Positions 55,565 to 64,000 of a stretch of DNA of 64,000 bases are shown piece after piece. The notes beneath the pieces are model-generated. The model had not been told where the DNA came from, made no database searches, and was given only the letters and a program-made list of their open reading frames with translations. The position numbers were made by a program, and so were the translations under genes. Origin of the DNA: Desulfoluna sp. (GTDB lineage: Bacteria > Desulfobacterota > Desulfobacteria > Desulfobacterales > Desulfolunaceae); contig NZ_JAQYWB010000018.1 in the NCBI RefSeq assembly GCF_030145185.1, positions 1 through 64,000 on the forward strand, written 5' to 3'. Every line of letters starts with the position of its first letter. Position 1 is the stretch's first letter.

Positions 55565-56887
55565 TTACCCTTTGTAGATTTTGTCGCCTTTGATGTCGGG
55601 CTCGAAGACTTCCATGCCCTTTTTCATGGCACAGAAATCGCCGCACATGGTGCAAGTGTCTTCATTTTCAGGGCAGCGCTCTGCTCGAATGGACTTGGCC
55701 ACTTCAGGAAAGAGGAGATACTTTTCCAGGTCATCCCAGCGCATTTCACGACGGGCCATGGCAGCCATCTTTTCGTTTTCACGACGATTGGGATACTTGG
55801 CGATGTCACCAATGCGGGTGGCCAGGCGAGTGGCTCGCACGCCTTCGCGGACATCCTGCACAGTGGGCAGGGCCAGGTGCTCGGCGGGGGTGATGTAGCA
55901 GATGAGGTCAGCGCCAAAACGGGCGGAACTGGCCGCTCCGATGGCAGCGGTGATGTGGTCGTAGCCAGCGCCGGAGTCACAGGGAATGGGGCCAAGGACG
56001 TAGTAAGGGGCGTTGCCGCTCATGCGTTTTTCAAGCATGATGTTGCCTTCGATTTCATCGAGGGGCACATGGCCGGGGCCTTCCACCATCATCTGGCAAC
56101 CCATTTCACGGCCCAGATCGGCCAGCTCGCAGTTAATGATCATCTCGGCCATCTGAGCTCTGTCGTGGCTGTCGTGGATAGCACCGGCACGGATGCCGTT
56201 GCCCAGGGAGAGGACCGCGTCGTATTTCTTCATCAGGGCGCAGACACGGTCAAACTGCTCATAAAGAGGGTTTTCACGCTTGGTGGCGTCCATCCAAGCG
56301 ACCATGAAGGTGCCGCCTTTGGAGGCAAGGCCGCCATAGCGGAAACCCTGCTTACGAAGGCGCTCAATGGTATACTGGTTGATCCCGCAATGGATCGCCA
56401 TAAAAGAGAGACCGTCCTGAAGCTGCTGCTCAATGAGGTCAAAAAGGTATTCGGGGTCCAGCTTGCAAGGATCCTGGCACTTACGTGCCGTCTCCTTAAA
56501 GGCCTGATAAAGAGGAACGTTACCCAGGGGCAGGTTGGTTGCAGCCAGCACTTCACGACGGACAAGGTCCAGGTCCCCTCCGGCAGAGAGTTCCATAAGG
56601 GTATCTGCACCCTCTTCCTCAGCGGCCAGGGCTTTTTCAATTTCGCTTTTGATATCACAGATATCTGAGCTGGTGCCGATGGACGCGTTCACCTTGGTTC
56701 GCAGGCCGGTGCCGATGCCTACGGCAGGCCCCTTGAACTTGGGGTTGTTGGGGATAACGATCTCCCCCTTGGCCACCAAATCACGAATCCGCTCGGGGGC
56801 ATAATTCTCGTTTTCGGCAACCTGCTGCATCTGGGGGGAAACCACGCCCGCCCGGGCCAACTCAATCTGTGTCTTTGCTACAGTCAT
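55565..56887 (-). CDS. bzaF: ThiC-family radical SAM enzyme, probable 5-hydroxybenzimidazole synthase (BzaF-like)
   Basis: ThiC-family enzymes rearrange aminoimidazole ribotide using a 4Fe-4S cluster and SAM; ThiC gives the thiamine pyrimidine, while BzaF/BzaAB give 5-hydroxybenzimidazole for cobamides. 440 residues show the fold motifs NASIGTSSD, SLGNGIRAGAIHDSHD, MVEGPGHVPLDEI and GYDHITAAIGAA. The C-terminal cluster ligands read CTMCGDFC, that is CX2CX3C rather than the usual CX2CX4C of ThiC. The gene has a cobalamin, not thiamine, riboswitch upstream and cobT downstream, the published context of bza genes. Function as BzaF is inferred from this context; a plain ThiC is the alternative. 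Confidence 0.82.
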   Translation of the reverse strand: MTVAKTQIELARAGVVSPQMQQVAENENYAPERIRDLVAKGEIVIPNNPKFKGPAVGIGTGLRTKVNASIGTSSDICDIKSEIEKALAAEEEGADTLMELSAGGDLDLVRREVLAATNLPLGNVPLYQAFKETARKCQDPCKLDPEYLFDLIEQQLQDGLSFMAIHCGINQYTIERLRKQGFRYGGLASKGGTFMVAWMDATKRENPLYEQFDRVCALMKKYDAVLSLGNGIRAGAIHDSHDRAQMAEMIINCELADLGREMGCQMMVEGPGHVPLDEIEGNIMLEKRMSGNAPYYVLGPIPCDSGAGYDHITAAIGAASSARFGADLICYITPAEHLALPTVQDVREGVRATRLATRIGDIAKYPNRRENEKMAAMARREMRWDDLEKYLLFPEVAKSIRAERCPENEDTCTMCGDFCAMKKGMEVFEPDIKGDKIYKG

Positions 56888-57116
56888 TGTCTTTCTTCTC
56901 CTTAAAACATATCGGCAGACACGTATTTGCTGCCATCATCATTATTTTGGCCACCGAAGTCTGATCGGCTCCCGATTCCATCCCGGGAATCGCCTTCACC
57001 CGTCTTGAGGTCCGCAGTTGCAAAGAAGGAGTACGAACCGGCAACTCCCGGATCTCACGCGACCTCCAACCAGCCGAATCCAACCCCCGCTGATCGAAGA
57101 TGACGACTTCAGGCAA

Positions 57117-57166
57117 TAAAAAAAGGGCTCTGTGAGACAGCTACAGCTGTGCCACAGAGCCCTTTG
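57117..57166 (-). terminator. Riboswitch-associated terminator
   Basis: AAAGGGCTCTGTG (57122-57134) and CACAGAGCCCTTT (57153-57165) form a perfect 13-bp stem followed on the minus strand by a T run. It lies between the cobalamin riboswitch and the ThiC-family start, so it is the likely expression platform. Confidence 0.9.
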
Positions 57167-57190
57167 CCATCGGACTCGGTCAATATAGTT

Positions 57191-57385
57191 TCGTGCACGT
57201 CTTCTGACTTCCGGGGTAAAACCTCACCCGACGCGCCTTCCCGCCTCCCTTTAAAAGAAGCAGTGACTGTTGTTTTAAGCAAAAACAACCTGCGCCGGGT
57301 CACCCGGTTACAGCGGCGGGACCGTCACGGATTTTCACCGTAGTTCCGTTTGCATGACACCGTATGACAAATAGTTAATGCACCC
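57191..57385 (-). promoter_or_regulatory. Cobalamin riboswitch
   Basis: On the minus strand the conserved blocks appear in order: ACGGTGAAAATCCGTGACGG, CCGCTGTAACCGG, CAGTCACTGC (B12-box region), GGGAAGGCG, and CCGGAAGTCAGAAGACGTGC. GGTGCA near its 5' end can pair with TGCAC at the 3' end to close the aptamer. It controls the ThiC-family gene through the terminator that follows. Confidence 0.93.
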
Positions 57386-57863
57386 TTTTCTGGGTACTGT
57401 TTATGCATTACATGAAGTGAGTGAAGGGCGTCAAGGAGAAAAATAATTTCTGAGACACCCTGAATACGGGAGATGCACAAAAATCAACGTGCATCCGTTG
57501 CCACAGGGGACGAGATCCCCGTCCTTCCGGTTATCTTTTGCTAATCCAGCCTCTCTTCAACGATTCCCTGATAAATTAGTCCCTCTTTCTGGACTTTATT
57601 CTCTGTATGAAATCAATGTAAATCAAACAGAGATCTCACCCCCCCTCCGCTCCACCATGTCATCACACGCCTGGAATTCCAAGTCAAACGCATACAAAAC
57701 AGACTCAGCGTCAATGCATATCATTCTCATGGGTTGTGGTGAAAAGAGACAGGGGATGATGAGGTTAAGTTGACGTCAATGAACCTGTGTTTTGGCAAAC
57801 AAATAATGAACGCACAAAATGTTCTCATCCGCATTAAGATTTGAGCTACCTTTAAATAATATA
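57386..57863. other. Divergent intergenic region
   Basis: AT-rich gap between the riboswitch and the sstT promoter. It has one 7-bp hairpin (GATGCAC/GTGCATC, about 57474-57494). No gene is supported. Confidence 0.45.
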
Positions 57864-57893
57864 TTGACATATCAGCGATAAATTTCCTATTAA
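57864..57893 (+). promoter_or_regulatory. Sigma70-type promoter for sstT
   Basis: TTGACA (57864-57869) and TATTAA (57888-57893) are separated by 18 bases, about 50 bases before the sstT ATG. Confidence 0.5.
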
Positions 57894-57940
57894 GTGAAAA
57901 TATCGGTATTTTAGAAAAATATTTCAATTGGGGGAAATTC

Positions 57941-59191
57941 ATGAGTCAAGTTACAGGGATTTTTAAAAAAATCGCATCAGGCAGCCTGGTCCTGCAAATT
58001 ATGGGTGGAATCATCGCGGGCGTCATCCTCGCTCTTGCATCACCCGAAGCGGCAAACTCAGCTGGCCTTTTCGGCAGCTTGTTCGTTAAGGCACTCAAGG
58101 CCGTCGCACCCATTCTCGTTTTTGTGATCGTCGCCTCTTCCATTGCGAATCAAAAACGTGGCGCTCACACCAACATGCGCTCTATCATCAGCCTCTATCT
58201 GGTGGGCACCTTCATGGCGGCATTGGTCGCCGTCACCTTGAGCTTTCTTTTCCCCACCGATCTGACCCTGGTGGCCACCAACACAGCAGCAACACCACCC
58301 AACGGAATCGGCGAAGTTCTTAACACCCTGCTCTTCAAAGTCGTGGACAACCCCATCAACGCCCTGGCCACCGGCAACTTCATCGGCATCCTCGCCTGGG
58401 CCATCGCCCTGGGGGTCGCCTTCCAGCATACGAGTGAGGGGACAAAAACCTTCTTAAATGACGTATCAGATGGCGTCTCAAGCATCGTCAAGCTGGTGAT
58501 CCGTTTTGCCCCCCTGGGTATTTTCGGCCTGGTCTCCCAGACCATCGCCACCACAGGCTTTTCAGCCCTGGCGGGTTACACACACCTTCTCCAGGTGCTC
58601 CTGGGAGCCATGATCATCATCGCTCTGGTGATCAACCCGGCCATCGTCTTTTTCATGACCCGACGCAACCCCTATCCCCTGGTCTTCACCTGCCTGCGTG
58701 AAAGCGGTGTGACCGCTTTCTTCACACGCAGCTCAGCGGCCAACATCCCCGTGAACATGGACCTGTGCAAGCGTCTCGACCTGAATGAAGACACCTACTC
58801 CGTCTCCATTCCGCTGGGAGCAACCGTCAACATGGGTGGCGCGGCCGTCACCATTACCGTGATGACCCTGGCTGCGGTCCACACCTTGAACATCCAGGTG
58901 GACCTCGCAACGGCGCTTCTCTTGAGTATCATCGCCTCCATCTCAGCCTGCGGGGCCTCCGGTGTCGCCGGCGGATCGCTTCTCCTGATCCCCCTTGCCT
59001 GTAGCCTCTTCGGCGTGCCCAACGAGATCTCCATGCAGGTTGTGGCCGCCGGCTTCATCATCGGTGTGATTCAGGACTCTGCCGAGACCGCGCTGAACAG
59101 CTCCACCGACGTTCTGTTCACCGCTGCTGCGGATTACAAAGCCAACGGTTCCGCTCCCCGAGAAATAGAGCCTGAAAGAGCCGCCGCTTAG
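57941..59191 (+). CDS. sstT: Serine/threonine:Na+ symporter
   Basis: SstT imports serine and threonine with Na+. The 416 residues match the DAACS (dicarboxylate/amino acid:cation symporter) fold with about eight transmembrane helices and two re-entrant loops: the serine-rich [19 protein letters not shown] (near 267), [16 protein letters not shown] (near 289), [18 protein letters not shown] and [25 protein letters not shown] precedes the ATG. The threonine-degrading tdh and kbl genes lie next, convergent, so the three probably serve one pathway. Confidence 0.93.
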   Translation: MSQVTGIFKKIASGSLVLQIMGGIIAGVILALASPEAANSAGLFGSLFVKALKAVAPILVFVIVASSIANQKRGAHTNMRSIISLYLVGTFMAALVAVTLSFLFPTDLTLVATNTAATPPNGIGEVLNTLLFKVVDNPINALATGNFIGILAWAIALGVAFQHTSEGTKTFLNDVSDGVSSIVKLVIRFAPLGIFGLVSQTIATTGFSALAGYTHLLQVLLGAMIIIALVINPAIVFFMTRRNPYPLVFTCLRESGVTAFFTRSSAANIPVNMDLCKRLDLNEDTYSVSIPLGATVNMGGAAVTITVMTLAAVHTLNIQVDLATALLLSIIASISACGASGVAGGSLLLIPLACSLFGVPNEISMQVVAAGFIIGVIQDSAETALNSSTDVLFTAAADYKANGSAPREIEPERAAA

Positions 59192-59227
59192 GCTTCGGCC
59201 CGGGAAAAATTCAACATGATCACTGGA

Positions 59228-59268
59228 AGGGCCGCATAAGGGTAAACCCTATGCGGCCTTTTTTTTAA
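59228..59268 (+). terminator. Terminator after sstT
   Basis: GGCCGCATAAGGG and CCCTATGCGGCC form a 12-bp stem with one bulged A, loop TAAA, followed by eight T. Confidence 0.9.
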
Positions 59269-59334
59269 CAGACAAATCGCATCCGCAATGCACTTGCGAA
59301 ACACTGCGCGTTTCCCCGCGGTTCACCCCAACCG

Positions 59335-60366
59335 CTACCACTCCAGAATAACCTTCCCGGAATCACCGGAACGCATGATGTCAAAGCCTTTCTGAAAATC
59401 GTCGATGCGGAACCTGTGGGTAATGACCGGTGAGATATCCAGGCCGCTCTGGAGCATGCTGGTCATCTTGTACCAGGTCTCAAACATCTCTCGGCCATAA
59501 ATACCTTTGAGCTTCAGGCCTTTGAATATAATCTGAGACCAGTCAATGGCGGTCTCAGGAGGCTGAATCCCAAGCAGCGCAATGTTTCCGCCAAAATTCA
59601 ATGCCGAGAGCATGTCCCTTAAAGCCTGAGGGTTGCCGGACATCTCGAGTCCCACATCAAAGCCCTCGTTCATCTCAAGCGTCCCCATGGCATCCAGAAG
59701 GCTCTCATTCGAAACATTCACGGCCCGTGTGGCCCCCATCTTTGAAGCCAGGCCAAGGCGATAATCGTTTACATCGGTGATCACAACATGTCGCGCCCCG
59801 GCATGCCGTGCGATGGCAATGGCCATGATGCCGATGGGCCCCGCCCCGGTGATGAGGACATCCTCCCCCACCAGATCAAAGGAGAGCGCGGTGTGAGTGG
59901 CATTCCCGAGAGGATCCAGGATAGAGGCGGTCTCATCGCTGATGGCCGATGGGATACGAAACGCATTCACAGCAGGCACCACGATGTACTCGGCAAAACA
60001 ACCGGTCCGATTGACACCGATCCCTTCCGTATTCCGGCAGAGATGTCGTTTTCCGGCCCTGCAGTTCCGGCAGTCCCCACAGGTGATGTGCCCTTCGGCG
60101 GAAACCCGGTCTCCCTCCCTGTAGCCCTCCACCTCGCTTCCCACCTTAACAATCACCCCCGCAAACTCGTGGCCGATGACCATGGGGGCAGGGACCGTCT
60201 TCCGGGACCATTCATCCCAGTTGTAGATATGGATATCGGTTCCGCAGATGGCGGTTTTTTTCACCTTGATCAGAAGGTCGTTATGACCGGGCTTGGGAAT
60301 CTCGGCCTCTTCCATCCAGATCCCCACCTCGGGTTTTGCCTTGCTCAAAACCTTCATTTTATCCAT
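59335..60366 (-). CDS. tdh: L-threonine 3-dehydrogenase
   Basis: Tdh oxidises L-threonine with NAD+ to 2-amino-3-ketobutyrate. 343 residues of the zinc-dependent medium-chain dehydrogenase family: catalytic zinc motifs [13 protein letters not shown] (near 38) and GHEFAGVI, structural zinc [15 protein letters not shown] (near 96), and the NAD site [18 protein letters not shown] (near 168). The [11 protein letters not shown] signature is specific to threonine dehydrogenase. GAGGTGATAA precedes the ATG. It follows kbl by about 30 bases, as an operon. Confidence 0.96.
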   Translation of the reverse strand: MDKMKVLSKAKPEVGIWMEEAEIPKPGHNDLLIKVKKTAICGTDIHIYNWDEWSRKTVPAPMVIGHEFAGVIVKVGSEVEGYREGDRVSAEGHITCGDCRNCRAGKRHLCRNTEGIGVNRTGCFAEYIVVPAVNAFRIPSAISDETASILDPLGNATHTALSFDLVGEDVLITGAGPIGIMAIAIARHAGARHVVITDVNDYRLGLASKMGATRAVNVSNESLLDAMGTLEMNEGFDVGLEMSGNPQALRDMLSALNFGGNIALLGIQPPETAIDWSQIIFKGLKLKGIYGREMFETWYKMTSMLQSGLDISPVITHRFRIDDFQKGFDIMRSGDSGKVILEW

Positions 60367-60397
60367 TTATCACCTCATTTATAGGGTCAGCCCCTCT

Positions 60398-61588
60398 TTA
60401 ATCGATCACTCCGAGCTCTTTCCCCACCTTGGTAAAGGCGGTGATGGCCTTATCCAGATGCGCCCGGGTATGGCCTGCTGACATCTGAGTTCGAATTCTT
60501 GCCTTGCCTTTGGGGACGACAGGAAAACTAAAGCCAATGACATAGATCCCCTCGCCCAGGAGTCGATGGGCCATCTCCCGGGCGAGGGTGGCGTCTCCCA
60601 GCATCACGGGGATAATGGCATGATTCCCGGGGACGAGGTTAAAACCGGCTTTCTCCAGGGCATCTCTAAAGTAACGGGTGTTCTCTTTCAGGGTTTCAAT
60701 AAGAGCCGAGCTGGATTTAAGCATCTTAAGGACGGCGATGGATGTGGCGGTGACCACCGGTGCCAGGGTATTGGAGAAAAGATAGGGGCGCGACCGCTGC
60801 CTCAGCCATTCGATCACCTCTCTCTTTGCCGAGGTGTACCCACCGGATGCGCCCCCCAGGGCCTTGCCCAGGGTTCCGGTAATGATATCCACCCGCCCCA
60901 TGACACCGCACAGCTCAGGGGTCCCCCGGCCTGTCTCGCCGGTAAAGCCCACCGCGTGGGAATCGTCCACCATCACGTACGCACCATAGGCGTCTGCAAG
61001 GTCGCAGATAGATGAAAGATCGGCAAGGGTCCCGTCCATGGAGAAGACACCATCCGTGGAGATCAAGATAAACCGTGCATCCCGGGCGGCCTTAAGCTGC
61101 GTTTCAAGGTCTTCCATGTCGTTGTTGGCGTATCGAAACCGCCGGGCTTTGCTGAGACGGACGCCGTCGATGATGCTGGCGTGGTTCAATGCATCGCTGA
61201 TAATGGCATCTTCAGGCCCCATAAGGGTCTCAAAGAGGCCTCCGTTTGCGTCAAAACAGGAGCTGTAGAGGATGGTATCCTCCATGCCCAGAAAATCACT
61301 GAGGGCGGATTCAAGCTCTTTATGGATATCTAAGGTGCCGCAGATAAACCGCACAGAGCTCATCCCGAACCCGTACCGGTCCAGGGAGGCGTGGGCCGCA
61401 TCGATCAGCGTCTGGTTGTTGGAGAGACCAAGATAATTGTTGGCGCAGAGGTTAATCACCTCGCAGGAGCCCTCCACGCGAATGTCTGCCTGCTGTTGAG
61501 AGGTGATAATGCGCTCTTCTTTAAAAAGACCGGCGGCCTTAAGGTCCTCCGTCTTTTTGGCCAGGTGCGTCAACAGTTCCGTTTTCAT
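60398..61588 (-). CDS. kbl: Glycine C-acetyltransferase (2-amino-3-ketobutyrate CoA ligase)
   Basis: Kbl splits 2-amino-3-ketobutyrate with CoA into glycine and acetyl-CoA, the step after Tdh. 396 residues of the alpha-oxoamine synthase family: [18 protein letters not shown], the PLP region [30 protein letters not shown], and the PLP lysine in [18 protein letters not shown] (near 245). ATG 61588 with GGGGG six bases before is preferred over the upstream 61615. Confidence 0.96.
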   Translation of the reverse strand: MKTELLTHLAKKTEDLKAAGLFKEERIITSQQQADIRVEGSCEVINLCANNYLGLSNNQTLIDAAHASLDRYGFGMSSVRFICGTLDIHKELESALSDFLGMEDTILYSSCFDANGGLFETLMGPEDAIISDALNHASIIDGVRLSKARRFRYANNDMEDLETQLKAARDARFILISTDGVFSMDGTLADLSSICDLADAYGAYVMVDDSHAVGFTGETGRGTPELCGVMGRVDIITGTLGKALGGASGGYTSAKREVIEWLRQRSRPYLFSNTLAPVVTATSIAVLKMLKSSSALIETLKENTRYFRDALEKAGFNLVPGNHAIIPVMLGDATLAREMAHRLLGEGIYVIGFSFPVVPKGKARIRTQMSAGHTRAHLDKAITAFTKVGKELGVID

Positions 61589-61791
61589 ACAGACCCCCAT
61601 GATAGGTTGAAGCAAATGATAAAGAACCCTTCGAGGCTCAAAGGCACACGGCGGATGCTCTCCCTATAAAACGACGAGATGACAAAAAAGTCTGTTATTT
61701 TTTTCTGATAGACCGTAGTTTCCGGAGACGTCAGCCTGCACCATGATATGGCGTTGGGCATGAATAAAGGCATAAAACCAAATAATATCGG

Positions 61792-62289
61792 ATGACGACA
61801 ATGAAAAAAACACTGCTTGTTTATTACTCACGAACCGGAACAACGGAAGCACTGGCGGAAGGAATCCAGGAGCGGCTGGGCTGCGACATGGAGGTGATCA
61901 TCGATCAGAAGAATCGAGACGGATTTTTCGGGAACCTTTGCGGAGGATTAGACGCCCTGCTTGAGAGACAAACCCTCATCAAACCGCCCACCCACGACCC
62001 TGCCGGTTATGATCGGGTCATTATCGGCACCCCGGTGTGGTACGGCAATCTTACGCCAGCGGTTCGCACCTGGCTCTGCCGACACACAAACGAAGAGCCC
62101 AGGTTCAAAACCGCCTTTTTCTGCACCTTTGCCGGCGGAGGCAACGAAAGGGCCGCAAAGAAATTCATGGGCCTTGTGAAAAGCAAATGCGGGGCTGTCC
62201 TCTCCATCCAAAAGGGTGAGGATGACGAGACGATCAAGAATAAAATAGGGATATTTACGGACTCACTGGCGGCTGCCACCAAGGACTGA
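61792..62289 (+). CDS. Flavodoxin family protein
   Basis: FMN-binding protein of 165 residues. The phosphate-binding loop YYSRTGTTEALAE (near 11-23) and the GTPVWYGNLTPAVRTWL segment (near 75) mark the flavodoxin/NAD(P)H-quinone reductase-like fold; FCTFAGGGNERAAKKFMG follows. It resembles the DUF-type flavodoxins that reduce quinones or act in redox stress. The start may be 61792 or 61801. Electron partner unknown. Confidence 0.85.
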   Translation: MTTMKKTLLVYYSRTGTTEALAEGIQERLGCDMEVIIDQKNRDGFFGNLCGGLDALLERQTLIKPPTHDPAGYDRVIIGTPVWYGNLTPAVRTWLCRHTNEEPRFKTAFFCTFAGGGNERAAKKFMGLVKSKCGAVLSIQKGEDDETIKNKIGIFTDSLAAATKD

Positions 62290-62298
62290 GCGAATAGC

Positions 62299-62670
62299 TT
62301 AATGCGACGCTTCGATAAACCCCAACGCCACCCCATTGGGGTCCTTGGCCAAAAAAAGTTTCAGGCCCCCGGGAAGGGTTCTGGGCGCTTCCAGGCCCGG
62401 CGTATTTTTTTCCAAAAGACGGGTGTAGGCTGCATCGATATCATCTACATACAAGGTAAGGGAAACCGAACCGACACCCGGGGTGACGGGGGGATCCGTG
62501 TCACGTTTGATCAATTCAATCTGCCCACCGGCAAGGTCTTTCAAGAAAGCCAGCTCCACACCGGGAGAAGGGGTCTGGCGGGTCGTCAGCTCAAAATCCA
62601 GCGTCTCGGTATAAAAAGCCACCGAGGCGTCCATGTCATTCGTCTCAATCGTTACAAACGCAATCTGCAT
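62299..62670 (-). CDS. VOC family (glyoxalase/dioxygenase-like) protein
   Basis: 123 residues with the paired beta-alpha-beta-beta-beta units of the vicinal-oxygen-chelate fold: MQIAFVTIETNDMDASVAFY at the start, GVELAFLKDLAGGQIELIKR mid-protein and DPNGVALGFIEASH at the end. The metal ligands fit glyoxalase-type members (Glu near 51, Glu near 119), though the reaction cannot be named. It starts 14 bases after the DUF2802-like gene, as the last gene of the flagellar-side series. Confidence 0.82.
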   Translation of the reverse strand: MQIAFVTIETNDMDASVAFYTETLDFELTTRQTPSPGVELAFLKDLAGGQIELIKRDTDPPVTPGVGSVSLTLYVDDIDAAYTRLLEKNTPGLEAPRTLPGGLKLFLAKDPNGVALGFIEASH

Positions 62671-62684
62671 GCACTGTCCTTCCT

Positions 62685-63167
62685 CTACCTGCCACGCTGA
62701 AGCCCCACCACAAGGGCCACCTCACCCTTCGGCAGGGTCAGACGTTCAGAGATCTGATCCACCGAGAAGCCTTGGGTGGCCAGATGAAGAATTTTCTGTC
62801 GGGATTCGGAGATGCGCTGTTCAGCGTTTTCTTCTTCGGCAGCGTTTGTGTGCTGCCGATTCATCAGGGCATCGGCGCGATTGAGCAAAAGCTTCAAAGA
62901 GGCAATTCGTTTTTCGAGGTTCTCATTCAACTCAGTGACAAGCAGACGCTTTTCCGCCACATGGCCGTCAAACGTATCGGCCACCGATTTTGCCTCCGCC
63001 AGGACCGGCTCCAGCAGGGAGAGCACCTGGGTATGGGCCGCTCGTACAGACTCCGCTTCGAGGCGACGCCTTGTACGTCGGGTATGGATCAATTCAGACA
63101 GGGCCAGAGCCAGACAGGCCGTCCCCAGACCAAAAAGAAAAAATGTCGACATCGTGTGCAGATTCAT
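62685..63167 (-). CDS. Membrane-anchored DUF2802-like protein in flagellar locus
   Basis: About 160 residues: an N-terminal transmembrane helix (STFFLFGLGTACLALALSEL), a long coiled-coil central region (ESVRAAHTQVLSLLEPVL to NENLEKRIASLKLLL), and a C-terminal helix-turn-helix-like tail (SRQKILHLATQGFSVDQISE). Such proteins occur downstream of flagellar genes in many Proteobacteria; none has a known function. The frame is open further upstream, but ATG 63167 gives the anchor directly after the start. It follows fliL. Confidence 0.75.
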   Translation of the reverse strand: MNLHTMSTFFLFGLGTACLALALSELIHTRRTRRRLEAESVRAAHTQVLSLLEPVLAEAKSVADTFDGHVAEKRLLVTELNENLEKRIASLKLLLNRADALMNRQHTNAAEEENAEQRISESRQKILHLATQGFSVDQISERLTLPKGEVALVVGLQRGR

Positions 63168-63282
63168 GGACCTCCCTTTCCTGATCGCATGGCCAAAGGT
63201 GAACACATCTCGCCACACCTCAGGCGGCCCGCCCCCATGACCTGGCATACCGCATTTATCGTGAGCGTTTTCACCGCTTCGT

Positions 63283-64000
63283 TTACATCAGTTGGTAGGC
63301 CTCAAATGTCACGTGGTCGATGACCCCTTCGGTGAGAAGCCCCCCGGCTGTTTTTCGCACCAGCTTCCTCAAATCGCGTTCGACCGGTTTTTCTCCTGAA
63401 ATCGATGCAAGTTTCGCCAACAGTTCATCATAAATACGTTTTCGAAAGAAGGTTTCATACCCCGCCAGGGGATCTTTTGCGACCCCACGAATCGTGAGCA
63501 CCACGTTCAAAGAGATAAAGGCATAATCGTTGCCCACCGCAGCGGGAATTAAAAAATTCTCAAGCCGTGAGACAACCTGGGGCTCACCGGTAGTCACAGG
63601 CGTTTGCCCTTCACCCATCGCCTCTCCGGAATCGGCAAAATCAGAGGTGGAAAGCGCCTGCTCATCACCCGCCATAAGATACACCCAGCCGGCCACCCCT
63701 CCTGCGCTGAAAAGCAATAAGAAGCCCACCACCACCAGAAGCCATTTCTTTTTACTGCGTTTTTTTTGGGGTGGAAGGTCCTCGTCATCCGTTTCGGCAA
63801 GGGGGACTGAGGAGGGGTCGGTTTGATTCTCCTGCTCCCACGTTGCCGACGCATCCTCTCGGGTATCCGTCAAAATGGTGTCTATTTCTTCCCGTGAAAT
63901 CTGAAATGCATCTTCAAATTCCCCCGGTGCCTCATCGGCCTCAACGCCGCTGTTTTTCAGCAGGCGATCGATATCCTCCTGGCTGATCAGCTCGCCGTCG
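63283..64000 (-). CDS. fliL: FliL-family flagellar protein with FliM-like N-terminal motifs (5'-truncated)
   Basis: FliL is an inner-membrane protein beside the flagellar stator that supports motor torque. The C-terminal part shows the FliL pattern: a basic stretch, a transmembrane helix (WLLVVVGFLLLFSAGGVAGW, about 55-75 residues after the TTG at 63873), then the periplasmic domain with LTIRGV and RKRIYDELL. The frame continues from that TTG to the window edge without a stop, so the start lies outside. The added N-terminus holds ISQEDIDRLL and ISREEIDTIL, which resemble the LSQxEIDALL motif of FliM/FliN. At least 239 residues, longer than usual FliL. Confidence 0.85.
   Translation of the reverse strand, partial: DGELISQEDIDRLLKNSGVEADEAPGEFEDAFQISREEIDTILTDTREDASATWEQENQTDPSSVPLAETDDEDLPPQKKRSKKKWLLVVVGFLLLFSAGGVAGWVYLMAGDEQALSTSDFADSGEAMGEGQTPVTTGEPQVVSRLENFLIPAAVGNDYAFISLNVVLTIRGVAKDPLAGYETFFRKRIYDELLAKLASISGEKPVERDLRKLVRKTAGGLLTEGVIDHVTFEAYQLM

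Overview
This 64 kb window looks like chromosomal DNA of an anaerobic, Gram-negative, flagellated bacterium, most likely a sulfate reducer of the Desulfobacterota (Desulfobacterales-like). This is inference from gene content and order. The pointers are a complete lipid A/LPS export and core gene set, an F0 ATP synthase operon without F1 genes, an oxygen-independent benzimidazole (cobamide lower ligand) locus under a cobalamin riboswitch, a SelD that is itself a selenoprotein, and a RemA-type DUF370 protein beside gmk. No rRNA, tRNA, CRISPR array or transposase gene was seen.

Layout. 1-7.3 kb: tail of an acyl-CoA synthetase, then rpsF-rpsR-rplI, dnaB overlapping a long hflX, suhB and a small Cys-rich protein. 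7.4-15.7 kb: a glcD-type FAD oxidase, a divergent dnaA homologue, pdxA and uvrA. 15.7-20 kb: a 246-bp mobile element, a two-FHA protein, the F0 genes atpZ-atpI-atpB-atpE, and selD. 20-27.2 kb (minus strand): pyrK, pgeF, a nitrilase-family amidase, comF, rlmB, gmk, remA, yicC, a DUF4416 gene and a Trm112-like gene. 27.5-51 kb: a long LPS region (waaA, kdsB, UDP-sugar dehydrogenase, glycosyltransferases, waaL-like ligase, two hexapeptide acyltransferases, heptosyltransferases, kdkA, hldE, an LtaS/MdoB-like sulfatase, lpxK, lptG, lptF), with an AT-rich patch at about 33.4-36.6 kb and a TetR regulator. 52-57.4 kb: an S24 regulator, a SAM methyltransferase, cobT, and a ThiC-family gene behind a cobalamin riboswitch and terminator. 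57.9-64 kb: a threonine uptake and degradation set (sstT, tdh, kbl), a flavodoxin, a VOC protein, and the start of a flagellar cluster (fliL).

Functional links. waaA, kdsB, hldE, the GT9 enzymes, kdkA, the O-antigen ligase, lpxK and lptFG together make and export LPS; kdkA suggests a phosphorylated Kdo in the inner core. sstT, tdh and kbl import threonine and convert it to glycine and acetyl-CoA. The ThiC paralogue, cobT and perhaps the nearby methyltransferase make and attach a benzimidazole lower ligand.

Most notable: (1) the HflX GTPase has an N-terminal extension with an exact JAMM/MPN+ metal-site pattern (E63, H95-x-H97, S105, D108); (2) a family of REP-like intergenic repeats (at least eleven sites) whose hairpin stem shows compensatory changes, including one complete MITE-like element with 12-bp terminal inverted repeats and a perfect 8-bp target duplication; (3) a UGA/Sec codon with a SECIS-like hairpin in selD; (4) a riboswitch-controlled probable 5-hydroxybenzimidazole synthase; (5) a G9 tract that puts an LPS acyltransferase out of frame, a likely phase-variation switch; (6) a DnaA homologue with altered DNA-recognition residues.
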